Positions 17,999 to 26,786 are shown, counted from the first letter of the stretch. The stretch: 64,000 nt of DNA from FEN-33 sp963768775 (GCA_963768775.1 CAVYIY010000007.1:62001-126000); one strand, 5' to 3'. The notes: a model not told the origin generated them from the letters alone. A program made the numbers and translations.

Positions 17999-19375
17999 TC
18001 AACCGCCTCCGAGGATGATGCGGGACCGGCAATACGGCCCGCCGTCGGAGACCGGGACCATATCTTCGTTCCCCTTGCCGCAATGGCCTCCGTCGAGCCT
18101 GACATCCTTAGCCACGGCGTCCGTGGTCTTCAGGATCTCCAGCGCCTTGCCGGTGAGGGTGAAGGAACGGAGCATGTCGGTCACCTTCCCATTCACGATG
18201 AGGAAGCCACGGAGCGCCTTGCCCTCGAAGCCACCGCCCACCGGGTCCTCCATGCCGCTAATGAAGCGGTCCGTGAGCACGCCGAACTTCACGTCCTCCA
18301 GCATTTCCTCCAGCTTCCAGTCTCCCGCAGCGAAGTAGGTGTTGGTCATGCGCACGAAGACGCGGCGGAATGGGTCTTGCGCCCTGCCGTTGCCGGTCGG
18401 GTGCACCCCCATCTCCGCCGCCGTCTCCAGCGATTGCATGTAGCCCTTATACACACCATTCTCGATTATCGTGGTCCGAGAGGAAGGGGTCCCTTCGTCG
18501 TCGAAAGGTATGGCCCCATAAGCGCCTTCCGCCGTCCCATCGTCCACCATGGTGATGAGGTCGCTCGCCACCTTCTTGCCTACCGCCGTGGTGAGGAAGG
18601 AGCGCTTCTTGATGATCTCGTCTGCCTCGGAGGCGTGGCCCATCACTTCGTGCGCCAGCAGCCCGCTCACCGCTGGATCGGTGATGCAGACCTGCTCGCC
18701 GGACGGGCACTTCTGGGCCGAGAGCATGCCGACCGCCTCCTTGCCGCAATAGCGCCCGAGCTCATCGAGATCAAGCGATTTGAACATCTCGAAGCCCTTC
18801 GTCCCATCCACCACGTTGTAGAACAACTCAGTTCGGGTACCATCGGAGGCGACCGGCTGGCCGAATAGGCGGCCGCGAACCTCCTCCCACTTCAGCTCGC
18901 TGCCGAAGGAGTTCACCAGCCAATTGGTCTTTACTGAGTCCATATAGAAAGCGGTGCTGTTGACTATCTGCGGGGAGATCCTCTGCGCCTTCTCCAAATC
19001 CTTAGTCAGCTTGAGCTTCTCCTCCAGCGGCACGCTGAGAGGATGAACCTGGACCACCGCTTTGAGCTCGCGCCTCTGCGCTTTTCCCTCGGGGATAGCA
19101 ACCCCCTTCGCAGAGCCGAGCCGGGCGTTGCTCGCCGCCCTCTCCGCCGCCAGGAAGACCTTCTTCCGGTCCAGGTCGTTGGTCGAGGCGTAGCCCCAGG
19201 AGCCGGAGTAGCGCGCCCTCAGGCACAGCCCGCCGGCCAGGTCCTCGGCCAAAGAGCGGACGCCGCCATCCACGATCTGGATGTTGGTGCGGTTGACCCT
19301 TTGGTAGCGCGCGTCGCAGAACTGCGCCCCCGCATCCTGCATCACTCCCACCGCCTGTTTCAGCAGGTCGATCAT
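17999..19375 (-). CDS. tldD: TldD metalloprotease subunit
   Basis: 458 aa with the zinc protease motif HEVMGHASEAD (HExxxH) mid-protein, VDDGTAEGAYGAIPFDDEGTPSSRT and the C-terminal GFLIVNGKVTDMLRSFTLTG. Works with PmbA/TldE as a heterodimer. ATG 19375 overlaps the stop of the Xaa-Pro peptidase gene by 4 nt (ATGA), which is why the ORF's further upstream start was not used. The grouping with a proline peptidase suggests a peptide-processing unit. Confidence 0.93.
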   Translation of the reverse strand: MIDLLKQAVGVMQDAGAQFCDARYQRVNRTNIQIVDGGVRSLAEDLAGGLCLRARYSGSWGYASTNDLDRKKVFLAAERAASNARLGSAKGVAIPEGKAQRRELKAVVQVHPLSVPLEEKLKLTKDLEKAQRISPQIVNSTAFYMDSVKTNWLVNSFGSELKWEEVRGRLFGQPVASDGTRTELFYNVVDGTKGFEMFKSLDLDELGRYCGKEAVGMLSAQKCPSGEQVCITDPAVSGLLAHEVMGHASEADEIIKKRSFLTTAVGKKVASDLITMVDDGTAEGAYGAIPFDDEGTPSSRTTIIENGVYKGYMQSLETAAEMGVHPTGNGRAQDPFRRVFVRMTNTYFAAGDWKLEEMLEDVKFGVLTDRFISGMEDPVGGGFEGKALRGFLIVNGKVTDMLRSFTLTGKALEILKTTDAVAKDVRLDGGHCGKGNEDMVPVSDGGPYCRSRIILGGG

Positions 19376-20460
19376 TTTACCACCTCGAGCTCCTTGGAGC
19401 AGTTGGTGAGGACCTCGCACCCTCCGGAAGTGATCAGCACGTCGTCCTCGATGCGCACACCGCCCTCGCCGCGGACGTATACTCCCGGCTCGACGGTCAA
19501 AACCATGTTCTTCCTCAGCACCATGTCGGAATTGGGCGCCATCCTGCCGCCGTCGTGCACCGCCAGGCCGAGTGAATGGCCTAAGGAATGGATCAGCAGT
19601 CCTTTGAAAGGCGAAGCGTCGATGACGTTCCTCGCCAGGGCGTCCGCCTCAGCGCCGGTCATGCCTGGGTGGATCCCGTCGATGGCGGCCTGCTGCGCCT
19701 GCAGCACCACCTCGTACATCTGCCTCTGCCTCTTGCTTGCCTTGCTAAAAAAGAAGGTCCTTGTGATGTCCGAGCCATAGCGACGATAAAGTGCCCCGAA
19801 ATCGAAGAGCACCGCGTCCCCCTTGCGCAGCCTGGTTTCGCCTGGACTATGATGCGGCTCCGCCGAATTCGCTCCGAACGAGGCATTGGTGGCGAACGAT
19901 GCGGCGCTCGCTCCCCGCTTCTGCATGCGGTAGCTGACCTCCGCTGCCGCCTCGTACTCCGTCATCCCCGGTCTGATGATGTCGGCCAGCTCATCCCCCA
20001 CCTCGGCACCGATGCGGCATGCCTGCCTCATGCGCTCGATCTCCTCCGCGTCCTTGATGGAGCGGGCGGCTTCGATGGCGCCGGTTATGTCAACCATATC
20101 CGCGCTGGTGAGCCTCTGCAGTTCCTGGAACGCCCGGTAGCTGAGCCCGTTCCCGCTGATCCCCAGCTTCCCTTCCCTCGCCAAGGCCTTCCTCAGCAGC
20201 TCGTCCCTGTCGGAGTGCGTGCGGAAGACGCTCACCTTCGCGCTCGTGGTCTTGGCACTGGTCTCTTCCAGCACTGACGTCAGCAGCTCCACCGAGCCTT
20301 CCCGGCGGAGCACGGCGGCGCAGCCTTCGAAGAGGCCCGAGTCCGCCCCGGTCACGTAGAACAGGGCAAGGTCCAGGTTCGGCTCCTCGCCGTTGATCAG
20401 AATTATCGTGTCCACCCCTTCGGGCACTTGCTCGAAGATCCTCAGGACCCTTTGTCTCAT
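19372..20460 (-). CDS. M24-family Xaa-Pro aminopeptidase/dipeptidase
   Basis: 362 aa. An N-terminal creatinase-like domain (~1-125) is followed by the pita-bread catalytic domain. Metal ligands are visible in DFGALYRRYGSDITRTFFF (Asp, Asp), HSLGHSLGLAVHDGG (His), VEPGVYV (Glu) and GGVRIEDDVLI (Glu). It cleaves peptides with proline in second position. First gene of the run with tldD and pmbA. Confidence 0.93.
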   Translation of the reverse strand: MRQRVLRIFEQVPEGVDTIILINGEEPNLDLALFYVTGADSGLFEGCAAVLRREGSVELLTSVLEETSAKTTSAKVSVFRTHSDRDELLRKALAREGKLGISGNGLSYRAFQELQRLTSADMVDITGAIEAARSIKDAEEIERMRQACRIGAEVGDELADIIRPGMTEYEAAAEVSYRMQKRGASAASFATNASFGANSAEPHHSPGETRLRKGDAVLFDFGALYRRYGSDITRTFFFSKASKRQRQMYEVVLQAQQAAIDGIHPGMTGAEADALARNVIDASPFKGLLIHSLGHSLGLAVHDGGRMAPNSDMVLRKNMVLTVEPGVYVRGEGGVRIEDDVLITSGGCEVLTNCSKELEVVK

Positions 20461-20533
20461 GAGTCAACACCTTCGACTGGAAAACGTAGGTGCGCTCTTA
20501 ATTATTTGTCACCGGTCCGCTGATGGCTTTGGC

Positions 20534-21352
20534 CTACACCCCGATCCATCGGTTGGCCACGATGCCTTTGAGCGCCGCCACCGCGGACAGCGCCGCCAGG
20601 TAACTGGTCGCGGGGTTGGAAGGGAACGGTGCGTTCTTCGTCTCCGCCCTGATCTCGCCGAACGGACCTTTCACGATGAGCAGATGCGAATTGGTTCGGG
20701 CCTTGGGATCGCATACCAACGTGACCTTTGTCCGCTCGAAGCCGACCCCGAGCATGCTGATGGTCGCTGCGACGTTGATGTTCTTGGGGAAAAGGCGCAC
20801 CGCTTCGCGGGCGGGGCCGTCATACAGCACCGTCGGCTTGGCGAGGCCGTCGACATCGACCTTCTTCTCGGCCAGGTAGGCTACGTTCCTGAAGCCCGCC
20901 GGTCCCTTGGTGCTGATCAGGTGAACCTCATCGATCTGGCTCGCGGAGGCGGAGCGGAGCCCGTCGGTCCCGCACACCGCGCCGGAGGGGATGTAGAGCC
21001 GGCCACGCTTGTTCTTGGAGAGGGCGTAGCATCGCTCTCGGAGCTCGTCGTTCTCGAAGGCCCCGACGCTCATGACCATGATGTCCCTTCCCCGCTCCAG
21101 GCAGATCGGCGCGAACTTCCCCACTGCCTCTTGGCTGGCCGCCTCCACCACCAGTTCGACATCGTCCATGGCCCGCAGGATCGCGGTGTCCTCGAATTGG
21201 ACGAAGCCGGCCTTGGGGTGCTCCTTCACCTTCGCCTCGGCCTTCTCCTCGATCTTGTCGGTGAGGTAGTAGCGGTCGATCTCCTCAATGGAATCGGCTG
21301 CGGTCGCGAGGACGTTCCCGATCGAGCCACAGCCAATGATAAGTAGTCGCAT
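20534..21352 (-). CDS. nadX: L-aspartate dehydrogenase
   Basis: NAD(P)-dependent oxidation of aspartate to iminoaspartate, an entry to NAD synthesis in archaea lacking NadB. The Rossmann start MRLLIIGCGSIGNVLA, ELVVEAASQEAVGKFAP, MSVGAFEND, YIPSGAVCGTDGLRSA and FPKNINVAATISMLG fit the family. ATG 21352 is preferred to the upstream GTG because the glycine loop must lie near the N-terminus. nadA/nadC are not in the window. Upstream of the divergent archease gene. Confidence 0.9.
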   Translation of the reverse strand: MRLLIIGCGSIGNVLATAADSIEEIDRYYLTDKIEEKAEAKVKEHPKAGFVQFEDTAILRAMDDVELVVEAASQEAVGKFAPICLERGRDIMVMSVGAFENDELRERCYALSKNKRGRLYIPSGAVCGTDGLRSASASQIDEVHLISTKGPAGFRNVAYLAEKKVDVDGLAKPTVLYDGPAREAVRLFPKNINVAATISMLGVGFERTKVTLVCDPKARTNSHLLIVKGPFGEIRAETKNAPFPSNPATSYLAALSAVAALKGIVANRWIGV

Positions 21353-21436
21353 AGCGACTCTGTCCAATCGCAATCGGCTTTATAGAGTTATTCACCGCGA
21401 GGGCAAACCGTATTAAGGCCGTCTGGAGTTTGCACC

Positions 21437-21844
21437 ATGATGCGCTACGAGCTCCTGGAACACACCGCTGACGTGATGATAAAAGCGCACGGTAGCGACT
21501 TGGAGGAATGCTTCGCCAATGCCGCCTACGCCCTGTTCGACCAGATCACCGACGCATCGAAGGTGGGAACGAGCGAGGAGGTCAGCTTCGTGGTATCTGG
21601 CCACGACAACGAATCTCTGCTGTTCAACTTCCTCTCCGAGTTCCTGTTCATCCACGACGCCAAGGGCCTGGTGCTGAGCGAGTTCCATGTCAAGATCAAG
21701 GGAACGTCTCTGCAATGCACCGCGAAAGGGGAAAGGTTTGATTCGGAGAGACATACCTACCGTCACGACGTGAAGGCGGTAACCTACCACATGCTGGAAG
21801 TGAACACCGAGGAGCCTTCGGTGACGGTGATACTGGACATCTGA
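21437..21844 (+). CDS. Archease
   Basis: 135 aa. Chaperone/activator of the tRNA ligase RtcB. It has the acidic N-terminus YELLEHTADVMIKAHGSDLEECFANAAYALF, LLFNFLSEFLFIHD, and the C-terminal ERHTYRHDVKAVTYHMLEV, which carry the metal-binding Asp/His residues. rtcB is not in this window. It is followed almost directly by the decarboxylase gene and probably co-transcribed. Confidence 0.93.
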   Translation: MMRYELLEHTADVMIKAHGSDLEECFANAAYALFDQITDASKVGTSEEVSFVVSGHDNESLLFNFLSEFLFIHDAKGLVLSEFHVKIKGTSLQCTAKGERFDSERHTYRHDVKAVTYHMLEVNTEEPSVTVILDI

Positions 21845-21851
21845 GGTGAGT

Positions 21852-22811
21852 ATGAAAGCTTCAGCGATAGCCTATCCGATTCAGGGTCTGATAAAGTACC
21901 ACGGGCTGAGGGACGAGCTTTTGCGATTGCCGTTCCACGACTCCATTTCCGTCTGCACCGCTCCGATTCGGACGCTGACCACCATCGAGTTCGGCCAGAA
22001 GGCCGACAGCGCGGCCTTCGACGGCAATCCTGCGCTGGGGCGGGACCTGGAGCGGATCCTGGCGGTGGTAGACCCGTTGCGCCAGCTGGCGAAGGATAGG
22101 ACTGGCTTCAAGATGGTTTCGGAGAACTCCTTCCAGTCCAACATAGGCCTGGGGGCGTCCGCTTCCGGCTTCGCCGCCCTGGCAGTGGCGACCGCGAAGG
22201 CGCTTGACCTCGATCTTACCCTGGAAGAGATATCTCGCTATGCCAGGCGCGGCGCCGGTTCGGCATCGAGGGCGGTGACTGGCGGATTCTCCCGCTGGTT
22301 CGCCGGTAGCGGCGACGAGGACAGTTACTCCAGGCAGCTGGCCGGACCGGAGCAGTTGGACATGGGCATCATTGCTGCCCTGATTCCGGCGCACAAGTTC
22401 ACCGACAATGCGCACAAGGATGTGATCACCTCGCCCTTCTTCCGGGCCAGGCTGGAATACGTGGTCGAAGCGCTGGACAAGATGGAGCGGGCCATTTACG
22501 CTCGGGATATCGACCGCATTTGTTCCTTAGCAGAGACCGACACCTTGCTGCTGCACGGCATCACCATGACGGGTATCGACGAGCACTTCCTCTGGCGCCC
22601 AGAGACGGTGAAGGTCATCCTGGAGGTTAAGAAGATGCGCTCCGAGGGGCTGAAGGCCTACTTCTCCATCGACACCGGGGCGACGGTCTACGTGAACAGC
22701 TCGCTGGACGCCAGGAATGAGGTCCGCTCGCGCATCGAGGCGCTGGGCATCAGGACCATCGAATGCAGCGTCGGTGGGGAAGCGAAGGTCGTGAACGAAC
22801 ATTTATTCTAA
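21852..22811 (+). CDS. Mevalonate-pathway decarboxylase (diphospho- or phosphomevalonate decarboxylase family)
   Basis: GHMP-superfamily decarboxylase, 319 aa. The N-terminal GLIKYHGLRDELLRLP matches the ALIKYWGKRD loop; NIGLGASASGFAALAVA is the ATP loop; and GSASRAVTGGFSRWF is the family signature. The invariant aspartate is kept in SIDTGATVYV (codon 22671-22673), so decarboxylation is plausible, unlike the mevalonate 3-kinases that lost it. Whether it acts on the mono- or diphosphate cannot be read. ATG 21852 has AGGTGAG upstream; GTG 21846 is the alternative. Confidence 0.85.
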   Translation: MKASAIAYPIQGLIKYHGLRDELLRLPFHDSISVCTAPIRTLTTIEFGQKADSAAFDGNPALGRDLERILAVVDPLRQLAKDRTGFKMVSENSFQSNIGLGASASGFAALAVATAKALDLDLTLEEISRYARRGAGSASRAVTGGFSRWFAGSGDEDSYSRQLAGPEQLDMGIIAALIPAHKFTDNAHKDVITSPFFRARLEYVVEALDKMERAIYARDIDRICSLAETDTLLLHGITMTGIDEHFLWRPETVKVILEVKKMRSEGLKAYFSIDTGATVYVNSSLDARNEVRSRIEALGIRTIECSVGGEAKVVNEHLF

Positions 22812-23065
22812 GCTGAAATTCTGTACGCGAACGCTCCTACATCCCAGGCCCACGCTTCAAGAGGGCTAACGAAAATCCACTCGAATGACGACTGGAGACA
22901 CTCAATAAATTGAGCGGAGAATACGCCCTGTTGCTTAGCAATGAAAGGGTTGAGTCATTAATTGCCGACTTTGGCATCCTTTTCTTTTTGCTAGACCAGC
23001 TTGAAAGTCTTATAAACTAAGATGTCCGTTAATGCATTCTATTGCGACTATAGCTGTTGGAAGAA
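22812..23065. other. A+T-rich intergenic spacer
   Basis: 254 bp with clearly lower GC than the genes around it. It holds an inverted repeat CTCAATAAATTGAG (22901-22914), a T-rich run TCCTTTTCTTTTT (about 22977-22989, a possible terminator for the decarboxylase transcript) and a TATA-like TTATAAAC at 23011-23018 serving the next gene. No coding sequence was seen. Confidence 0.5.
23011..23018 (+). promoter_or_regulatory. Putative TATA box for the small protein gene
   Basis: TTATAAAC in AAAGTCTTATAAACTAAG, about 50 nt before the likely start at 23066; a good archaeal TATA match. Confidence 0.45.
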
Positions 23066-23317
23066 ATGACAAAAGCCAAGTTTGAGATAGGAGAGACTGA
23101 AAAACATACCATTGTTGTTAATGCGAGCGCGCTTCTAAAATACATCAAGATAGAAGTTGATGGCGAAAAAGTCATTAATGAAACAAACTTTCAGCCATTT
23201 GCAAAGAAGTTCCAGTTGGACGTGGGAAATTCCGAAAAGCATCATTTGGAAATCAGCGCTGGACCGTTCTCACCTATCAGACTATTCGTGGACGGAAAAG
23301 AAGCTCAAAGAACCTGA
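23066..23317 (+). CDS. Hypothetical small beta-rich protein
   Basis: 83 aa from ATG 23066 (TTG 23057 possible). The sequence alternates as in a beta-sandwich (HTIVVNASALLKYIKIEVDGEKV ... HHLEISAGPFSPIRLFVDGKEA), with two similar halves each ending in VDG-K. No recognised family. The gene is richer in A/T codons than its neighbours and sits in a low-GC patch beside an ABC-gene remnant, suggesting it may have been acquired. Confidence 0.6.
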   Translation: MTKAKFEIGETEKHTIVVNASALLKYIKIEVDGEKVINETNFQPFAKKFQLDVGNSEKHHLEISAGPFSPIRLFVDGKEAQRT

Positions 23318-23342
23318 ACGTGCTTGCTAAGGCTCTGATGAT

Positions 23343-23429
23343 ATGATCGATACTGAAAACCTGACCAAAAAATCTGGGAATCTCACTGCCGTTGAAGACC
23401 TCACGTTGCATTTATCCTCGCTATCTTGA
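23343..23429 (+). pseudogene. Truncated N-terminus of an ABC transporter ATP-binding gene
   Basis: Reads MIDTENLTKKSGNLTAVEDL, then a TGA after 28 residues. This is the N-terminal strand-loop of ABC ATPases of the drug-export type (compare MLESNLLTKKFGKFVAVNGL at 36576). Nothing resembling a Walker A motif follows in any frame before the next gene, so only the first exon-sized scrap survives: a deletion remnant. Confidence 0.6.
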
Positions 23430-23614
23430 AGTAATCAGAACGGGGAAGAAGTCTCTACCCTCTGAGAAGGAAGAAGTAATAATTGAGAAAGGGATTTGTG
23501 GGACGGTGCAACTTTGATTAATGTGCTTATACTGGCTTCTGTTCGTGTTCAATATTCTGGAACCAAACATTTATTCTGAGCCGAGTGACTTGGGATGACT
23601 CGAGGAACGACGCG
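23430..23614. other. A+T-rich spacer, nothing recognised
   Basis: Follows the ABC remnant. No coding pattern, repeat or RNA structure stands out. It probably contains the promoter of the PurN-like gene. Confidence 0.4.
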
Positions 23615-24457
23615 ATGACGCTAAATCTGGGATGGTTCTCCAGCGGCAGGGACGAATCCGCGCGTGTTCTCCTCTCCAGCATCGCGAAGAGGAGGGACCA
23701 GGGCGTGCTGGACATATCGATCAGATTCGTCTTCTGCAACTGGGAGGAGGGCGAGGAGCCGCAGCATCCCGAACATGAACAGAGGGAGAAGTACTTCCAA
23801 CTGGTCCGCGAGCTGGGAATCCCCCTCGTCACCCTGTCATGGAAGCGATTCCGGGACAACCTGAAGACCGGAACCAAGGACGAACGGCGGGCGGCATATG
23901 GCGAGAGGATGCGCTCGCTGATCGAGGACAGCCAAATCGACCTGGGCATTCTGGCGGGATACAGCCTCTGGATCGACCGCGACACCTGCGCCCGGTTCAA
24001 CGTGCTCAACCTGTACCCGAGTTTGCCCGGCGGGCCGCTGGGCACAGCGCAAGAGGTGGTATGGCAGATCATCGCCCAGAGGGCGGCCCGACATGGTGCG
24101 ATGGTCCTGCTCTGCTCCCCCGAGCAGGAGGAGGGCATCCCGCTCAGCTGTTGCTCCTTCCCCGTCCAGACGCCTGAATATAAACACTTGTGGGAGCAGT
24201 TCGACGCCGCAACCAGGAAGCGCGGAGCGTTCGAGACCATCTCCAAGGAGGAGGCGGAGTCGTCCCCCTTGTTCCAAAAGATAAATGGTGATGCAAAGTC
24301 AAGGGAGGCGCCGCTGCTCACTTATACGCTCAAGATGCTCGCCGAAGGCAGCGTGAAGATCATCAATGGAAGGATACATGAAGAGGATATATTGAGGAAA
24401 AACGCGTATGATCTGACGGCAATGGTCGACCAAACGATAGAGAAAGGGGATTTCTGA
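23615..24457 (+). CDS. PurN-like formyltransferase-fold protein with altered catalytic residues
   Basis: 280 aa. The N-terminal half has the Rossmann-like layout of phosphoribosylglycinamide formyltransferase (NLGWFSSGRDESARVLLSSI; DLGILAGYSLWIDRDTCARFNVLNLYPSLPGG). The formyltransferase triad Asn-His-Asp is not intact: the His position is Tyr (NLYPSLP) and the Asp position is Glu (SPEQEEGIPL). The paralogue at 47565 keeps both. It is therefore probably not a standard GAR transformylase. ATG 23615 is chosen (GAGG upstream); GTG 23585 is longer. A TTG-started HAD gene follows after 10 nt, likely one transcript. Confidence 0.72.
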   Translation: MTLNLGWFSSGRDESARVLLSSIAKRRDQGVLDISIRFVFCNWEEGEEPQHPEHEQREKYFQLVRELGIPLVTLSWKRFRDNLKTGTKDERRAAYGERMRSLIEDSQIDLGILAGYSLWIDRDTCARFNVLNLYPSLPGGPLGTAQEVVWQIIAQRAARHGAMVLLCSPEQEEGIPLSCCSFPVQTPEYKHLWEQFDAATRKRGAFETISKEEAESSPLFQKINGDAKSREAPLLTYTLKMLAEGSVKIINGRIHEEDILRKNAYDLTAMVDQTIEKGDF

Positions 24458-24467
24458 GGTGAGCTGA

Positions 24468-25583
24468 TTGGACTTCGAGGGGCTGGAGGAGGTCGTCGCC
24501 TATGAAGGCAAGCAATTCGTCATCGACCTGGACGGCCCCATCAGCACCAATGACAATGCGTTCGAGCTTTCCGAGCGCTTCATCGACGATGGAGCCAGGC
24601 TATATGCGATGCTGAGCCAGTACGATGACCTGGTCGCCAAGCTGCGCAGGAACCAGAGATACAGGGTCGGAGGTCGGGAGCAGCTCATCCTTCCGTTCCT
24701 CAGGGCCAAGGGAGTGAACGATGCCCGGATGCACGAGTTCTCCCGGGGACACGTCAAGATGGCCCCAGGTGCGGCCAAGACCATGCGCTTCGTCCAGGAG
24801 CTTATGGCCTCCTTCGTGGTCTCGACCTCCTATGAGCATCACGTGAGCGAGGTGTGCGACCTGATCGGCTTCCCATACGAGAATAGCTATTGCATGAAGC
24901 TGAGCATGGACTCAGTCCAGATGGACGATTGGGAGACGGATCTGCTGAAGAACTATGCCCAGGAAATCGTCTCGCTCCCCCCGATCCAGATACCTCCGGA
25001 TGCGAGGGAGTTGGCCGATCTCAGCCCCAGCGACCAGACGACCGTCGGCCGCCTCGACGACATCTTCATGAAGGAGATTAGCGACCTGAACGCCTTCCGA
25101 TTGGTGACTGAGGCACACTCGATCGGGGCCGACGAGAAGGCCGCCGACCTGTTGGACATATGCAAGAAGACCGGGGTAGGGCTGGAAGACACGATCTACA
25201 TCGGGAGCAACAGCTCAGATGTCCTGGCGCTCCAGCTGGTGAGGCGGGGCGGCGGGATGTCCATCGCCTTCAACGGCAGCGCCGAGGCGATCAAGGAGTC
25301 CGATGTGAAAGTGATCTCCGACAATTCCGTGGTCACCTCAGTGATAACCGAGGCGTTCTTCAAGTCGGGGACGGACGCGGTGATGTCCTTGGTCGACGAC
25401 TGGAACCTCCAGCATATCCAGACTTCGGGCTTTGTGCACGACTATTTGGTAAGGGAGCTGTCGAGGGTCTTCCCCAACGGTCTGCCGAAAGTGGAGAGGG
25501 TGAGGGTGGGCTACATGGGCAGGCAGCTCGGTGGCGAGAGCGTCACCATGCAGAATGGCAGAGGGACTGGCAGGACATTCTGA
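24468..25583 (+). CDS. HAD-family protein resembling EhaR
   Basis: 371 aa. The N-terminus FVIDLDGPISTNDNAFELSERFIDDGARLY carries a DxDGP-type HAD nucleophile loop. Next come STSYEHHVSEVCDLIGFPYENSYC and the acidic loop IYIGSNSSDVLALQLVRRGGGMSIAFNGS, the pattern of the archaeal proteins named energy-converting hydrogenase A subunit R. No other eha gene is nearby, so a role in hydrogenase is not supported; a small-molecule phosphatase is the conservative reading. The TTG start has GAGGTGAG upstream and directly follows the PurN-like gene. Confidence 0.75.
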   Translation: MDFEGLEEVVAYEGKQFVIDLDGPISTNDNAFELSERFIDDGARLYAMLSQYDDLVAKLRRNQRYRVGGREQLILPFLRAKGVNDARMHEFSRGHVKMAPGAAKTMRFVQELMASFVVSTSYEHHVSEVCDLIGFPYENSYCMKLSMDSVQMDDWETDLLKNYAQEIVSLPPIQIPPDARELADLSPSDQTTVGRLDDIFMKEISDLNAFRLVTEAHSIGADEKAADLLDICKKTGVGLEDTIYIGSNSSDVLALQLVRRGGGMSIAFNGSAEAIKESDVKVISDNSVVTSVITEAFFKSGTDAVMSLVDDWNLQHIQTSGFVHDYLVRELSRVFPNGLPKVERVRVGYMGRQLGGESVTMQNGRGTGRTF

Positions 25584-25617
25584 TCGGGAAGCAAGGATAA
25601 TGGTCTCCGCAAACGGA

Positions 25618-26052
25618 TCATTCCTCGTCGAATAGCAGATAGCGCATCACGTCGCCGCGGGAGATGATGCCCAGCAGTTCCTCGCCATCCACCACGGGCA
25701 TGCTCCTTAGCCTGTTCTCGACCATGGACTCGACCACCTGGCGGATCGTATCGCCCGGCGCGACGCTCTCCACGGCGGTGCTCATGATGTCGTCGACCTT
25801 GTCCGCCAGGATGTTCAGCGAGTTCGTTTTGGTCAAGGAGCGTTCCACCACGAAGGCGCGGAGCAGGTCGAGCTTGGTGACCACCCCTGCCAGCTTGCCG
25901 TCCTTTATTACGGGGAACATATTGAAATCGTGCTCCTCGAAGGCGGCCATGAGCTCCTTCAAGCTGGTCTGCGGAGCGACGCTGATGACCTTCTGCGACA
26001 TGGCCTCCCTCACCAGGGCCTCCTTCATGCTCTTCTTGGTGACCATTTCCAT
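25618..26052 (-). CDS. CBS-domain pair protein
   Basis: 144 aa, essentially two CBS motifs (about residues 15-75 and 85-140), e.g. VISVAPQTSLKELMAAFEEHDFNMFPVIKDGKLAGVVTKLDLL and SMPVVDGEELLGIISRGDVMRYL. Such Bateman modules bind adenosine nucleotides and regulate partner proteins. Convergent with the HAD gene and divergent from the COG0523 gene; no partner is evident. Confidence 0.9.
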   Translation of the reverse strand: MEMVTKKSMKEALVREAMSQKVISVAPQTSLKELMAAFEEHDFNMFPVIKDGKLAGVVTKLDLLRAFVVERSLTKTNSLNILADKVDDIMSTAVESVAPGDTIRQVVESMVENRLRSMPVVDGEELLGIISRGDVMRYLLFDEE

Positions 26053-26133
26053 CCCTGAAAGGGATTGGGCGCACTATTACTTCAACTCCTCCATATCGGG
26101 TCATTCCATGGGAATTGGTCCGAATATTGATGG

Positions 26134-26142
26134 CTTAAATAG
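26134..26142 (+). promoter_or_regulatory. Putative TATA box of the COG0523 gene
   Basis: CTTAAATAG, about 45 nt before ATG 26184, a good match to the archaeal TTTAWATA consensus. Confidence 0.5.
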
Positions 26143-26183
26143 GGATGGCGACCGTTACCGGTAGGAAGATTCAAAGAGGCAAG

Positions 26184-26786
26184 ATGATGGAACTAGTCCT
26201 GATCTCAGGTTTCTTAGGTTCTGGAAAGACCACCATGCTCCTTTCGACGGTGGACCAGATCATCGCCATGACCAAGAAGAAAGTGGTGATCATCAAGAAC
26301 GATTTCGGCAACGTGGGGATCGATGCGAAGGTCATGGAGAAGTCCGGCCTGCAGGTCAGGGAGTTGCCGAGCGGATGCATCTGCTGCACCTTGGGAGTGG
26401 ACTTCCTCAAGACGCTCACATCCGTGGCGACCGAATACAGCCCGGACCTGGTCTTTGTCGAGCCGTCGGGCCTGGCAGACCCAGCGAGCATCATCATCCT
26501 AATGAAAGGGTATCAGGGACCGCCGGTGCAAAGGATACGGGTGATGATCATAGTGGACGCCGTCCGCTTCAACCTGATAAGCCGAGCGATGCCCGCGCCG
26601 TTGGAGCGGCAGCTGAAGATCGGCGATGTGATCGTGATCAACAAGATCGACGAAGCCACGAGGGAACAAATCGATGAGGTGAGGCAGGCGGTCCACAAGC
26701 TCGGGCTGGACAAGGAGCTGATATTGGCATCTGCCCTCCAGAGAGAGAACGTCGACGCGGTGGCAAGGGCAATGGTGGCATCATGA
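26184..26786 (+). CDS. COG0523/CobW-type P-loop GTPase, putative metallochaperone
   Basis: About 200 aa. Walker A GFLGSGKTT, metal-binding CxCC motif in SGCICCTLG, Walker B-like FVEPSGLADP, and NKID guanine specificity. It lacks the ~100-residue C-terminal domain of CobW proteins, so it is a short G-domain form closer to HypB/UreG size. The next gene starts within its last codons and encodes a His-rich protein that may take the place of the missing domain. ATG 26184 or 26187, preceded by AGAGG. Confidence 0.87.
   Translation: MMELVLISGFLGSGKTTMLLSTVDQIIAMTKKKVVIIKNDFGNVGIDAKVMEKSGLQVRELPSGCICCTLGVDFLKTLTSVATEYSPDLVFVEPSGLADPASIIILMKGYQGPPVQRIRVMIIVDAVRFNLISRAMPAPLERQLKIGDVIVINKIDEATREQIDEVRQAVHKLGLDKELILASALQRENVDAVARAMVAS

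Noticed and set aside
24468..25583. EhaR as evidence of an energy-converting hydrogenase
   Set aside because: No other hydrogenase subunits lie nearby; the name reflects only sequence likeness.
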